A DNA stretch of 33,249 nt from NCBI GenBank assembly GCA_018224385.1, contig JAGTVB010000272.1, positions 1 to 33,249 of the forward strand, given 5' to 3'. Below are positions 17,019-25,738 of this stretch, one piece after another (positions within the stretch are counted from its first letter, which is position 1; each line of letters starts with the position of its first letter). The stretch is from Gammaproteobacteria bacterium. GTDB taxonomy: Bacteria > Pseudomonadota > Gammaproteobacteria > HK1. A model generated the notes under the pieces. That model saw only the letters and a list, made by a program, of their open reading frames with translations. It did not search any database and was not told the origin of the DNA. The position numbers were made by a program, and so were the translations under genes.

Positions 17019-18563
17019 TTACTGCGCGGCCGACACGGCCCAGTCCGGCTGCACTCCCGACTCAATCGAGAACACGGCAGTCCCTAGGAAATAGAACATA
17101 AGCGAAATGATGATCACGCCGAGAATGTTGATGACGAATCCTGCCTTGACCATGTCGCCGATGGCGACTCGGCCGCTGCCAAAAACGACGGCGTTGGGAG
17201 GTGTCGCCACCGGCATCATGAAGGCACAAGACGCGGAAAGCGTCGCCGGGATCATGAGCAGCATGGGATTCTCCCCCATGGCAACTCCGACAGAGGCCAA
17301 TATGGGCAGAATCATCTGGGTTGTGGCCGTGTTGGAGGTCACCTCGGTGAGAAACGTCAATGATAGACAGATCAACGCGATCATCAGCAACGGCGGGAAG
17401 CCAGCAAGCAGCTGCAACCGGCTGCCGAGGTAATCCGCAAGGCCCGTCACCTGAAATCCTTCGGCCAGCGCAAAACCACCGCCGAATAAGATAATGATCC
17501 CCCAAGGCAGATTCTTAAAGACCGAACCGTCCATGAGGGTCGCCGCCTTGGCGCGCGCTTCGAGGCTGCGTGTCGGGACCAGGAACATGAGCGAGGCCAT
17601 AAACAACGCGACGGTGCCGTCGTCGATCATCTTCGGATCAGGAAGCAAATCCGACCAACCCGGTATGTTGAGAAATCCGAGGTTGAGATCCTTGCGAAAC
17701 ACCCACAGCAAGGCGGTGGTCATAAACACCAGGAATACGATTCGCTCCTCGAAGCGCATGGAGCCCAGGCTCTTCAGCTCTTGATCGACGATGTTCCGGT
17801 CGACTCTCAGGTGGGCAGCGGGACGGAACAGGATTTTGGTGATAACAACCCAGATCACCGCGAGCATGATCAGTGTCAAGGGCAGCGCCATGATAAACCA
17901 CATGCCAAAGGCGATACCCGGCCCCTCGGGGAACGTCAGCTCGAACACTCGTTGAAAAGCCAGATTCGGCGGCGTCCCAACCAGGGTCGCCATTCCCCCC
18001 ACGGAAGCGGCGTAGGCAATCCCGAGCATCAGGCCTACCGAGAAATTGTGCGTCTCCTTGGCATCGAACTCACTTTCCATCTGTAACACGATGGAAAGCC
18101 CGATGGGGAGCATCATGACCGCTGTTGCCGTATTCGATATCCACATGGACAAGAAGGCCGAGGCTGCCATGAAGCCCAATATGATGCGCGGCGGTCCCCC
18201 GCCAATGGTCTTGATCACCACCAGCGCGATCCGCTTATGCAGGTTCCATCGCTCCATGGTCAGCGCGATCATGAAACCGCCCATGAACAAAACGATGGTG
18301 CTGTTGAAATATAAGGGTGCAGTGCCCTCGCCGGTCAGAATGTCCAGTATTGGAAACAACAACAGTGGCAGTACTGCGGTCGCGGCCAGAGGAATCGCCT
18401 CGGTGATCCACCACGTCGCCATGAGAACGGCGACCGCCGCCATACGGGTGACCACGGGTTTGTCCGGCTCCAAGTCTAGGGACAAGACGAGGAAGAACAG
18501 GACTACGCCGAGCACTAGCCCTACTTGTTGCAGCCGGGTTCTTGCGTACAGCACTGTTGACAC
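17019..18563 (-). CDS. SLC13/DASS family sodium:anion symporter
   Basis: This encodes a 514-residue polytopic inner-membrane protein of the divalent anion:Na+ symporter family (PF00939), which takes up dicarboxylates such as succinate, or sulfate. GTG 18563 follows AGGAGG at about seven bases; the frame extends 17 codons further without a ribosome site. Both conserved SNT motifs are present, one per inverted half: WISNTATAVMMLPIG (SNT 143-145) and TEVTSNTATTQMILP (SNT 410-412). These form the Na+ and substrate sites. The paired VGTPPN (195-200) and VATPPNAVV motifs are also intact. The overall length and the many hydrophobic segments fit the family. The substrate cannot be told from sequence. 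The neighbouring orphan binding protein belongs to another transporter class and is not a partner. Confidence 0.94.
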   Translation of the reverse strand: MSTVLYARTRLQQVGLVLGVVLFFLVLSLDLEPDKPVVTRMAAVAVLMATWWITEAIPLAATAVLPLLLFPILDILTGEGTAPLYFNSTIVLFMGGFMIALTMERWNLHKRIALVVIKTIGGGPPRIILGFMAASAFLSMWISNTATAVMMLPIGLSIVLQMESEFDAKETHNFSVGLMLGIAYAASVGGMATLVGTPPNLAFQRVFELTFPEGPGIAFGMWFIMALPLTLIMLAVIWVVITKILFRPAAHLRVDRNIVDQELKSLGSMRFEERIVFLVFMTTALLWVFRKDLNLGFLNIPGWSDLLPDPKMIDDGTVALFMASLMFLVPTRSLEARAKAATLMDGSVFKNLPWGIIILFGGGFALAEGFQVTGLADYLGSRLQLLAGFPPLLMIALICLSLTFLTEVTSNTATTQMILPILASVGVAMGENPMLLMIPATLSASCAFMMPVATPPNAVVFGSGRVAIGDMVKAGFVINILGVIIISLMFYFLGTAVFSIESGVQPDWAVSAAQ

Positions 18564-19184
18564 GGCTTCCTCCTGGTATCGATTGGTTCGCGAGAGCTTA
18601 GGCGCCAAAAACAACGCGATTCGCCATTGCCGCCTGTGGCGGTGTCGACAGAGACAACAGCCTGAAGGAGGCCTTCAGCGCGCCGTGCGCCTTTCAGTAA
18701 TGGCGATAGCCAGCCGCGATAAGTCTGCTATTTCTCGTGTTTTGATGCAATTTGTTTATACCTGCATCTAATGAGCTTTACCAATGATGCCGGCCTGCGG
18801 GCGGCACGCGGCCCCGAAAGCCCATTCCGAAACCGCTTCGACTGTAGGAGAATAACCGCGCGACCCGAGGAAACGTGATCAGCGGACTGTGCAACCACGA
18901 TTTCGCTATAATTATTGGTGCGATGTTCTGGTGTGCCCTGCTTGGCTTTCTTGGTGGTCCGCCAGAGCCCGCCCACGAGGCGTTTTTCAATAAGGCCACG
19001 AGCCCTGGTAGAACTAAGGGGCAGAGACGCGACAAGGTCGTTTGCAACGATGCTGAACAGCCGCAAGCTAGCCCCGCCCAAGGGGCGAGTCACAACGGGC
19101 ATGTACAAGGGAGTACCTGGGAAGTGTAAGCCGCCACGCCACAGCATTATGGCAAGCGCGGTACTTTTTGAATCAGATTCTTAA
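18564..19184. other. Intergenic with repeat copy C
   Basis: This 621-base gap lies between divergent genes. Its right part is repeat copy C. A minus-strand frame across it (18728-19147) gives 139 residues without family-like sequence and appears to be generated by the repeat, so I do not call it a gene. The left part is AT-richer around 18720-18780 and may hold the promoter of the SLC13 gene. Confidence 0.45.
18965..19130 (-). repeat. Dispersed intergenic repeat, copy C
   Basis: Read on the minus strand, it shares with copies A and B a GTAC-containing start, ACTCGCCCC (19082-19090), a GGGGCT block and TGCGGCT (19059-19065), and then a region like the hairpin part of copy A. Identity is lower than between A and B and was judged by eye. 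It is inverted relative to the other two and lies just upstream of the 90-residue protein gene at 19185. Confidence 0.5.
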
Positions 19185-19457
19185 ATGCGCTTCTTCATCA
19201 GCGGTAGGCTTCGACCAAAGGTAACACCGGAGCGCTTCCTCGAGTACATACGCCGCCAAGGCATGGTCGATTGGAACAACTTCAAGAACGGCGTTTTGCT
19301 CTATCCTCATTACCGCATGGGGGCATCTGTGGGTATTCTGGGCTTCATCGAAGCCAGGGACGAGACCCATGCTCGGGCCATTCTCGCAGAATCGCCGCTG
19401 GCGCTTTTTCTGGAGTTCGACATCGAGCCGGTCTGTGCTGTGGCGCTGTTCGAGTGA
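19185..19457 (+). CDS. Small YCII/ABM-like alpha-beta barrel protein, uncharacterised
   Basis: This encodes a 90-residue soluble protein. ATG 19185 directly follows an in-frame TAA; no Shine-Dalgarno sequence is visible. The order of elements (strand MRFFISGRLRPKV, helix PERFLEYIRRQ, strand GVLLYPHYRMGASVGILGFIEA, helix DETHARAILAESPLA, strand FDIEPVCAVALFE) is that of a ferredoxin-like dimeric alpha/beta barrel, as in YCII-related proteins and muconolactone-isomerase-like proteins. The repeated phrase RAILAESPLA before a final strand is typical of such folds. I cannot name a reaction. It is a single gene between the repeat-rich gap and the DUF2892 gene. Confidence 0.7.
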   Translation: MRFFISGRLRPKVTPERFLEYIRRQGMVDWNNFKNGVLLYPHYRMGASVGILGFIEARDETHARAILAESPLALFLEFDIEPVCAVALFE

Positions 19458-19709
19458 CCGCGTAAGTTGGTGCTGCGCCGCTAGGGCAAGCGCCGGCGCC
19501 TCCCTGCATTCGCCGGAGTTATAAAACACCCTCTCAGAGACTCTATGTAACACCAAACGGGCATGAGGGCATTGACGCAGCGCAATATGCTTTCAAAAGG
19601 CACAGACTTCCCCTTTGCCCTGATTGATTCAGGCGCAAACATGCCGCGGAAGCCCCAGCTGCAGTCCGCGGCGTAATAGGGCGGCCGCTCAAGGCGCGTT
19701 TTTGTCAGG

Positions 19710-19958
19710 CTAGAGTACTTGTCGGGGCTGTCCTGGTCCGGCACCGCCATGCTCCACTGCCATCTGCGCTTCAGTTTTCAGCCCGAATTTCTTCATGGCC
19801 CACGCTGGGGGACAGAATCGCGTAAAGGAGCTCTGAAAACAATTGAACCCGATGAATAAGGTAAACCAGGTCCACAGGGCATTATGAAAAAGAGCGAGCA
19901 AAGAAGTCAGCATCACCATAACGCCGCCGAAGGCAAAGAGTGCGCGCTCAACTGACAT
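19710..19958 (-). CDS. DUF2892 (YgaP transmembrane domain) inner-membrane protein
   Basis: This encodes an 82-residue protein. ATG 19958 follows AAGGAG at seven bases. It starts SVERALFAFGGVMVML, and two hydrophobic hairpin segments cover residues 6-26 and 28-46. It ends the domain with FQSSFTRFCPPAWAMKKFGL, the typical DUF2892 motif (PF11127) with Cys49 before Pro-Pro. In E. coli YgaP this domain anchors a rhodanese; here no rhodanese part is attached and none is adjacent. The tail from residue 60 is polar. It is probably a small inner-membrane protein, possibly connected with sulfur metabolism by family association only. Confidence 0.88.
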   Translation of the reverse strand: MSVERALFAFGGVMVMLTSLLALFHNALWTWFTLFIGFNCFQSSFTRFCPPAWAMKKFGLKTEAQMAVEHGGAGPGQPRQVL

Positions 19959-20609
19959 CTAATTCTCCTTTCTAAAGGTAGGCACTGCCTGCACGGGCAT
20001 CGTCAATGAAGGCACGCCATCGAAGCAATGACCCGAAGCGCACGCCGAGACATTTTCAGGCGACTACGAAGAAAACACGACAGGCAATTTCTTTCAAGAC
20101 CCGGCATAGACCGCCCCGAGAGCGGCTTAGACTCCCTTGCGGTAACCTTGCACACCGATGGCCTCGGCGCGCAACACCGCCGTGCCCAACGCAGTAGGTG
20201 TGCGAACAGCTTCTTAGAAGAACCCCATGGGATTCGGATCGTACTCGCCCTTTGTTCGTTTGTTGAGCGCGCTCCAGCATCAGCTTGTGTTGCCCGCGAC
20301 AGCAACGTCGCTGAGGATTCGTTCCACCTGCTCAGCCGATGCCTGGCCCCCGCAATGGTTTCGATGTCCGACCAAGGCCCGCGCTGGATGGCCCGTAACC
20401 GCCCAAGGACCAATCCCATGAAATCATCTTTAACGGGAGTCGTGACTCCATGCGCACAGCGGATCGTCCGGACGTTCGCATAACATGGGATAACATATAA
20501 GCAAGGTGCAGCCGCGGGCCAAGCAAGTTCAATCCGCGGCGATCCGGCGGAGCGTAAAAGATGCCGTTCGTCGGTTGAAGGTTATAAAGTTATATAGAAA
20601 GGAATATAA
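19959..20609. other. Intergenic with a possible gene remnant
   Basis: No intact gene is seen in these 651 bases. Several overlapping open frames exist on both strands but none looks like a protein over its length. The stretch 20214-20430 contains protein-like pieces in changing frames and is listed separately. The last 40 bases before the PAP2 gene are AT-rich and may hold its promoter. Confidence 0.4.
20214..20430 (-). pseudogene. Possible decayed small gene
   Basis: On the minus strand, protein-like pieces appear in successive frames: MGLVLGRLRAIQRGPWSDIE, then ASAEQVERILSDVAVAGNTS, then TGA, then NKRTKGEYDPNPMGFF with a TAA at 20214-20216. The second and last pieces share one frame, separated only by the TGA. 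Joined, they would make a soluble protein of about 70 residues. The family is not recognised. It could be a pseudogene with one frameshift and one stop, or chance. Confidence 0.3.
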
Positions 20610-21389
20610 GTGATCGACCCCACACCCGAGCCGAGACGACGTCACGGACGATGGCGCCTCTTGGGCCTGATGGCTCGGCTCGGACGCTATGAGCTGGCAA
20701 CGCTGATTGCCCTGGTGCTCGTCATGGGAGGCATTTGGGCATTTGTGACGATCGCCGAGGAAGTCATCGAAGGAGAAACGCATTCCTTTGACGAAGCCAT
20801 ATTGCTCGCCATGCGTAACGCGAAGGATCCCGTCGATCCGCTGGGTCCGAAATGGCTTGAGGAATTAGCACGAGATTTTACCGCCCTTGGCAGCGTCGGT
20901 ATAACGATGCTTATAACGGTGACCGTCGCAGGCTTTTTCTTGCTTCAGTCTCGGCGCCGGGCAACGTTGTTGATTCTGGCTGCGGTGGGCGGGGGCCTAC
21001 TCATCAGCACACTGATGAAACAGGGCTTTGATCGACCGCGCCCGGATATTGTGCCTCATGTAGCGTACCTTTATACGGCAAGCTTTCCCAGCGGTCATTC
21101 CATGATGGCAGCTGTAACTTATTTGACACTCGGCGCACTGCTTGCCCGCGTACAGCCGAGGCGGCAGTTGAAGGCCTATCTCTTGATGATTGCGATAGTG
21201 CTTACCCTACTGGTGGGCCTCACCCGCGTCTACCTGGGAGTGCATTGGCCAACGGACGTATTGGCAGGTTGGACAGCGGGTGCCGCGTGGGCGCTGATAT
21301 GCTGGCTGGCTGCGCGGTGGTTACAGCATCACGGACAGCTGGAACCGGACCGCTCAATGCCGCCATCGGGCAAAACGGAACGCACCTGA
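20610..21389 (+). CDS. PAP2 family membrane phosphatase
   Basis: This encodes a 259-residue inner-membrane protein. GTG 20610 lies about seven bases after AAAGGA. All three PAP2 motifs are intact: K137-x6-R144-P145 (KQGFDRPRP), PSGH at 160-163, and R206-x5-H212-x3-D216 (TRVYLGVHWPTD), where the usual Ser of the third motif is Thr. Hydrophobic segments lie at about 28-48, 93-113, 118-136, 165-180, 190-205 and 218-235, the usual six-helix arrangement with the active site facing the periplasm. Family members remove phosphate from lipid phosphates such as phosphatidic acid, phosphatidylglycerol phosphate or undecaprenyl diphosphate; which one applies here is unknown. A charged N-terminus (PRRRHGRWR) precedes helix one. 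Confidence 0.93.
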   Translation: MIDPTPEPRRRHGRWRLLGLMARLGRYELATLIALVLVMGGIWAFVTIAEEVIEGETHSFDEAILLAMRNAKDPVDPLGPKWLEELARDFTALGSVGITMLITVTVAGFFLLQSRRRATLLILAAVGGGLLISTLMKQGFDRPRPDIVPHVAYLYTASFPSGHSMMAAVTYLTLGALLARVQPRRQLKAYLLMIAIVLTLLVGLTRVYLGVHWPTDVLAGWTAGAAWALICWLAARWLQHHGQLEPDRSMPPSGKTERT

Positions 21390-21897
21390 CTCTGGCTCGC
21401 GCGAAGGGGAGTACTGGCCACCCAGTAACGCGCAAAAGAGCTTGCCTTTAGGAAGCTGTCTTAAAACCCGCGAACCCGAGCAAGACGTCCACCAGAGCAC
21501 CCGCCGCCAGCCAAACCCAGGGCTTTACTGTCCCGCGGAGTCGCCAGAGCATTGTCCGTAAGGCGTTGTTCATTCCAGTCGTGGGACCTGTAGACCATTG
21601 CATTCTATCTCGCCTAGTGCGGCTGCCGAGGCAAGCCATCCCTGGCCGCTGGATTCCGGCGCCTCGGCTGGGATGAAGGGGGTATTCATCTGAGTCAGTG
21701 CATTATCCATCAAAAACAAAGGTATCCTCCGCCAAGCCTCTCGCTCCATCACCTTTAAGCTGCTATCTTGGCGCGAGCCAACCTGAATTCCGGGGCTATT
21801 GCGAGCCTCCGATTCTCAGTTGCTCGCAACCGCCTCATAGGCATCGCTCCTTGTTATCATTCTTAACAGTCAGAGCACCTTCGGAGCACCTACTAGT
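21390..21897. other. Intergenic, no convincing gene
   Basis: On the minus strand, 21448-21573 could encode a 41-residue peptide ending KPWVWLAAGALVDVLLGFAG, with one hydrophobic segment. Its start has no good ribosome binding site, so I do not call it. The remainder carries nothing I recognise. The Uma2 gene's promoter must lie at the right end, where the sequence is AT-richer (about 21850-21870). Confidence 0.35.
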
Positions 21898-22449
21898 ATG
21901 GGCAGTCGGGCGAGCCAAGAGCTCATCGGCGTCGAAGAGTATCTCGCAGGAGAGAAAGACTCTGAAGTTCGCCATGAATATGTGGCCGCGCACGTCTATG
22001 CCAGGGTCGGCGCCAGCGTCTATCACAACCGGATTGCCCTCGCCTTAGCCTCGGAACTGCGATCAAAACTGAAAGGGAGATCTTGTGACGTCTTCCTGTC
22101 GGACATGAAGCTGCGCGCCGCGGATGCCTTTTACTACCCGGACGTGATGGTTTGCTGCGACACCGCAGACAACGACCCTTACACCAAGACGCGGCCGATC
22201 TTCATTGCCGAAGTCCTCTCTCCGGCTAGCCGCACCATCGATGAGCGAGAGAAGCAAATGGCTTATCAATGCTTGCTTTCCCTCCCAGAGTATCTGTTGC
22301 TGGAGCAGGATCGAGCGAAAGTGCGCCTCTATCGCCGACAAGATAACCGCTGGGTGGTATTGCAAATCGGCTCCGAAGGGGTGATGGATCTGCATTCCCT
22401 CGCATTGATGGTGTCCGTCGAGACCCTCTACGAGGGGGCATGGCGATAA
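21898..22449 (+). CDS. Uma2 family (DUF820) putative restriction-type endonuclease
   Basis: This encodes a 183-residue protein of the Uma2/DUF820 family (PF05685), a PD-(D/E)XK nuclease fold known chiefly from cyanobacteria and often found in many copies. It opens with the family pattern GVEEYLAGEKDSEVRHEYV. The core shows YYPDVMV (Asp82), the strand IFIAEVLSPASRTID (Glu105), and the following helix EREKQMAYQCLLSLPEYLLL. GGAG lies eleven bases before ATG 21898. Whether it cuts DNA is not established for this family at large. Nothing nearby looks like a methyltransferase or toxin-antitoxin partner. The presence of a Uma2 gene in a region of remnants fits horizontally mobile accessory DNA. Confidence 0.9.
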   Translation: MGSRASQELIGVEEYLAGEKDSEVRHEYVAAHVYARVGASVYHNRIALALASELRSKLKGRSCDVFLSDMKLRAADAFYYPDVMVCCDTADNDPYTKTRPIFIAEVLSPASRTIDEREKQMAYQCLLSLPEYLLLEQDRAKVRLYRRQDNRWVVLQIGSEGVMDLHSLALMVSVETLYEGAWR

Positions 22450-22504
22450 CGGAAATCCGCACAAAAACACCCTGTGCGCTATCAAGCAATGACCCCTAAC
22501 CAAC

Positions 22505-22993
22505 GTGACTGAAGGTTCAACGTTGCTCCCCGTGAAAACGAAGCCTCGTGCCGCCGAAAGGCACCCCAGAATCCATGCCCCTCGACTGGTCGAACGGCTC
22601 AAGGAAATGGCCAACATCGGACGCACCCCGACGCCCTGGCGCTCCCCGATCATGACGGCGTCCGCGTCAAAGACGCGCTCCAACTCAATCCGGTTCCCGT
22701 TGCTGGCCGCCTGTGCCGCGGTGCAATCCATGGATCGTTTTTCCGCTTCCCTTTCCGACGACTCGCGGTTCACCGTCGGACGGCTCGATGTGCTTCCCAA
22801 CTCGCCAAACACGATTGCAGGAGAAGTGAGCTTTACCATCGACTTGAGGTCGCCGAAGGAATCCGAGCTGGATGTGCTTGAAACAGAAATCCGGCGAACG
22901 ATCACAAACCTTGCTCTCGAGTCGGAAGTCAACCGAACGCTGTCCCTTTCGTCGATCGACTTTGACCGCGAGATACGCAACATCACGCAATGA
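22505..22993 (+). pseudogene. Remnant of an M20-type amidase (N-carbamoyl amino acid hydrolase/allantoate deiminase family)
   Basis: The frame gives 162 residues, against about 410 for the family. Residues 22-43 (IHAPRLVERLKEMANIGRTP) match the usual N-terminus of hydantoinase/carbamoylase-family amidases. Just after this the family's LALxDHD motif appears in another frame (LALPDHDGV, about 22638-22664). The main frame resumes family likeness at SDDSRFTVGRLDVLPNSPNT and GEVSFTIDLRSP, the dimerization domain, and stops early. The metal-binding and central parts are missing. This fits an internal deletion plus a frameshift, with the 3' part also lost. It is almost certainly non-functional. Confidence 0.75.
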
Positions 22994-23054
22994 TCACGGT
23001 TGAGGATGACCCCTTTTGTGTGTGACCGCATTTGACGATAACCCCGTATTGTGA

Positions 23055-23474
23055 ATGTTTGCAAAGCGTCGCATTTATCGAGCACTCGGCCTGTTCTTTT
23101 TCGGCCTTGGCGGGCTCGGCATCGCCGTACCGTTGTTGCCCACCGTGCCCTTATGGATTTTGGCGGCGCTTTTCTTTGCCCAATCCGCACCAGAGCTGCA
23201 GCAACGGATCTACGATCACCCGCAATTCGGTAACACCGTACGGCAATTCGTGGAACATCGCGTCTTATCAAAGAAGAGCAAAGGATTCGCAATGGCTGGT
23301 GCCAGTGCAGGAACTGGAGTCAGTCTCTGGGTGATGCAGCCACCCGCCTCTGTGGTCTGGACAGTGGCTACCATTATGGCGGGGGTCGTTCTTTGGTTAG
23401 GCACGCGGCCCGGGCCGGCAAGCCGCGAACAAAGCGACAGTACCGGTAAAGAAACGCCGACACCCCATAATTGA
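23055..23474 (+). CDS. YbaN family (DUF454) inner-membrane protein
   Basis: This encodes a 139-residue protein. The DUF454 domain (PF04304) covers residues 5-115: IYRALGLFFFGLGGLGIAVPLLPTVP with the conserved Gly and LLPTVP, LAALFFAQSAPELQQRIYDHPQFG, and a C-terminal pair of membrane helices (about 78-94 and 98-115). Between these halves lies the basic cytoplasmic stretch RVLSKKSKGF. The tail from residue 118 is polar. No good ribosome binding site precedes ATG 23055. The family is found across proteobacteria and has no proven function. It lies after the decayed amidase and 120 bases before baeS; there is no sign of an operon. Confidence 0.92.
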   Translation: MFAKRRIYRALGLFFFGLGGLGIAVPLLPTVPLWILAALFFAQSAPELQQRIYDHPQFGNTVRQFVEHRVLSKKSKGFAMAGASAGTGVSLWVMQPPASVVWTVATIMAGVVLWLGTRPGPASREQSDSTGKETPTPHN

Positions 23475-23594
23475 GCACCTAAAGAACCGTCACCTTGCCG
23501 CGTGTTGGAAAGCGCCGCTCAACGTCCTCGGGTATTGGTGCATCCACTTTTCTTGCTTATTCCCGGTCAATAATGCGTATTTGAAGTTCGGGTC

Positions 23595-25040
23595 ATGCGC
23601 GTGCGGCTATCGATTCGGCACAAATTGTTCTTTACCCTGTTATTGGTCAGCGCCGCTGTGGTCGTAGCCACATACGGATTCATGCGCTGGTCATTCGAAC
23701 GAGGCTTCATTCGTTTTGTAGAGGCTCGCCAGCAGCAGCACATCGACAATCTCGTGGCGAGCCTCACCGATGAGTATGTGCGTAACGACGGCTGGCAAGA
23801 ACTGCGCGGTAACAAGCAACGCTGGATACAGCTCTTAGTGACGCGCCAGCCGCACCGCAGGCCTCACCGGGCGCCGTGGATCAAGGATGCGCTGCGCGAC
23901 ACCTCAACCACTTGGCCGCCGCCGTCGAAGCTACCTCAGCGACGCCCGTTTCGACCTCTGGAGCTTCGGGTCATGCTGCTGGATGCCAGCCGGTCTTTGA
24001 TTTTCGGCGATACCAGCCAAGTTGAGCACCTCACCTTAAATCCGATCCGGGTCGCCGGACAGACCGTGGGTTACCTCGGTGTCCTGCCTGGACCGAGCCT
24101 CAGCGAGATCGGCGAAATCCGCTTTCTGCAACAACAAACCGAAGCCTTTGTGATCATTGCCATCATCATGGTCGTGATGTCGGCGGCGCTGACCTTGCCG
24201 TTGGCCTACACGCTCGTGAGGCCCCTGCGGCGCATTATTGATGCTTCCAAGGATCTGGCCATCGGGCGCTACGAGACCCGTATTCCGGTTCCTTCCAACG
24301 ACGAGCTGGGTCAGCTCGCCCGCGATTTCAATGAGCTCGCTCATGCTTTGGAGCAGACAGAGCGGGCCCGTCGCCAATGGGTCGCCGATATCTCCCACGA
24401 ACTGCGCACGCCCCTCAGCGTCCTTCGCGGTGAGATCGAGGCCCTGCAGGACGGGATGCGTGTTCTCGATCGAGCGGCGCTCGATTCACTGCATGCCGAT
24501 GTGATGCGCCTCAGCCGATTGGTGGGCGATCTGTACGAACTATCGATGACCGATCTCGGCGCGCTGAGTTATCACAAAGCGCCGGTCGATCCCGTGCCGA
24601 TTCTGCAGGACGACGTGGAAGCGCTGGCGGGCGAATTCGTGCAACGCCGCATCGCGGTTCATGTTGACAACCAACTGGCTGGCCCAGTGATCATGTACGC
24701 CGACGCGGACCGGTTGTCCCAGCTTTACCGTAATCTGCTCAGGAACACGCTTCGCTATACTGAAGCGGGCGGCAGACTGGAAATACACATCAGGCAACAC
24801 CAACACGAAGTGCTGCTCTGCTTTCAAGATACGCCACCGGGTGTTCCTGAATCGGAGCTACCCCGTCTGTTTGAGCGCTTCTACCGAGTAGAAACCTCGC
24901 GCAGCCGCTCCCACGGAGGCGCGGGATTAGGGCTCGCCATCTGCCGCAACATCGTCGAGGCCCACGACGGACGTATTGGCGCCCAAGCGTCGCCGCTTGG
25001 GGGGCTGCTAATTCATCTCGAGCTACCCCTTATGCCATGA
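23595..25040 (+). CDS. baeS: Sensor histidine kinase BaeS
   Basis: This encodes a 481-residue inner-membrane kinase. The N-terminus (RLSIRHKLFFTLLLVSAAVV, then SFERGFIRFVEARQQQHIDNL) follows the E. coli BaeS pattern. The first transmembrane helix is at about 12-29. A periplasmic sensor region of about 150 residues follows, then the second helix (about 182-207), HAMP (208-260), and the kinase core. The phosphoacceptor is His268 in DISHELRTPL; the N-box RNLLRNTLRY is near 378, and the G-box GGAGLGLAICRNIVEAHDG is near 440, all intact. BaeS senses envelope damage by misfolded proteins and toxic compounds and phosphorylates BaeR. The stop overlaps the start of baeR by four bases (ATGA), so the two are translationally coupled. 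Confidence 0.93.
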   Translation: MRVRLSIRHKLFFTLLLVSAAVVVATYGFMRWSFERGFIRFVEARQQQHIDNLVASLTDEYVRNDGWQELRGNKQRWIQLLVTRQPHRRPHRAPWIKDALRDTSTTWPPPSKLPQRRPFRPLELRVMLLDASRSLIFGDTSQVEHLTLNPIRVAGQTVGYLGVLPGPSLSEIGEIRFLQQQTEAFVIIAIIMVVMSAALTLPLAYTLVRPLRRIIDASKDLAIGRYETRIPVPSNDELGQLARDFNELAHALEQTERARRQWVADISHELRTPLSVLRGEIEALQDGMRVLDRAALDSLHADVMRLSRLVGDLYELSMTDLGALSYHKAPVDPVPILQDDVEALAGEFVQRRIAVHVDNQLAGPVIMYADADRLSQLYRNLLRNTLRYTEAGGRLEIHIRQHQHEVLLCFQDTPPGVPESELPRLFERFYRVETSRSRSHGGAGLGLAICRNIVEAHDGRIGAQASPLGGLLIHLELPLMP

Positions 25041-25738
25041 CTACTGCTGGCCCAAAGCGCATCCTCGTTGCCGAGGATGAAGTGAAGCTGGTGCGCGTAC
25101 TGGAGGATTACCTCGCCAATGCCGGGTACCGGCCGCATTGGATTGACGACGGACTAAAAGTCGTCCCCTGGGTAAGGCAAGAAGCACCGGACCTCATTCT
25201 TCTGGATCTCATGCTGCCGGGGCGCGACGGGTTTGATATTTGCCGCGACATCCGCAGCGCTAGCCGCGTTCCGATTATCATGGTCACAGCGCGGGTCGAG
25301 GAGATTGACCGGCTGCTGGGTCTTGAACTCGGCGCGGACGACTACATTTGCAAGCCCTGTAGCCCGCGGGAGGTGGTCGCTCGAGTCAAGGCGGTGCTAC
25401 GACGCACAGCACCGGAAACCGCCCCGTCCGACGAAAGCCCGTTGGAACTCGATGTGCGCAGCTATCGCGTGCGAACCGGCGAGCGTCAGGTGGAGTTGAC
25501 GACCGTTGAATTCCATCTTTTCCACACCCTGTATCGGGAGCCCGGTCGAATCTTCTCCCGTGAGCAGCTGATGGATCGAATCTATGCCGATCGCCGGATC
25601 GTGTCCGATCGCACCATCGATAGCCACATTAAAAAGCTGCGGAAAAAGCTTGCCGAACTGTTGCCTGCCGAGGAGCTGATCCATTCCGTCTACGGAGCGG
25701 GCTATCGCTACGAGCTGCAACTGAAGGACCCCGGCTAG
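25037..25738 (+). CDS. baeR: Response regulator BaeR
   Basis: This encodes a 233-residue OmpR/PhoB-type regulator. The receiver domain (8-120) has acidic Glu13/Asp14, the phosphoacceptor Asp57 in LILLDLMLPG, a Thr in MVTARVEEIDRLLGLELG, and Lys in ADDYICKPCSPREVVARVKA, a segment nearly identical to that of E. coli BaeR. The winged-helix DNA-binding domain (about 135-230) shows LTTVEFHLFHTLYREPGRIF, DRTIDSHIKKLRKKL and VYGAGYRYE. It is expressed together with baeS. BaeR in E. coli activates spy and multidrug efflux genes; here a spy-like gene starts 165 bases downstream, while no efflux pump is in the window. I could not identify a BaeR box by eye. Confidence 0.93.
   Translation: MTTAGPKRILVAEDEVKLVRVLEDYLANAGYRPHWIDDGLKVVPWVRQEAPDLILLDLMLPGRDGFDICRDIRSASRVPIIMVTARVEEIDRLLGLELGADDYICKPCSPREVVARVKAVLRRTAPETAPSDESPLELDVRSYRVRTGERQVELTTVEFHLFHTLYREPGRIFSREQLMDRIYADRRIVSDRTIDSHIKKLRKKLAELLPAEELIHSVYGAGYRYELQLKDPG

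Noticed and set aside
18728-19147. 139-residue minus-strand ORF
   Set aside because: It runs across repeat copy C, has no family-like sequence and no good ribosome site; the openness appears to come from the repeat.
20262-20312. In-frame TGA as possible selenocysteine
   Set aside because: No SECIS-like hairpin or selenoprotein family is evident, and frameshifts nearby point to decay.
21448-21573. 41-residue minus-strand peptide with a hydrophobic segment
   Set aside because: No ribosome binding site and no operon context, unlike the 32-residue peptide at 26915.
22063-23292. 409-residue minus-strand ORF
   Set aside because: It is antisense to Uma2, the amidase remnant and the start of ybaN, all of which show clear family sequence; its own sequence does not.
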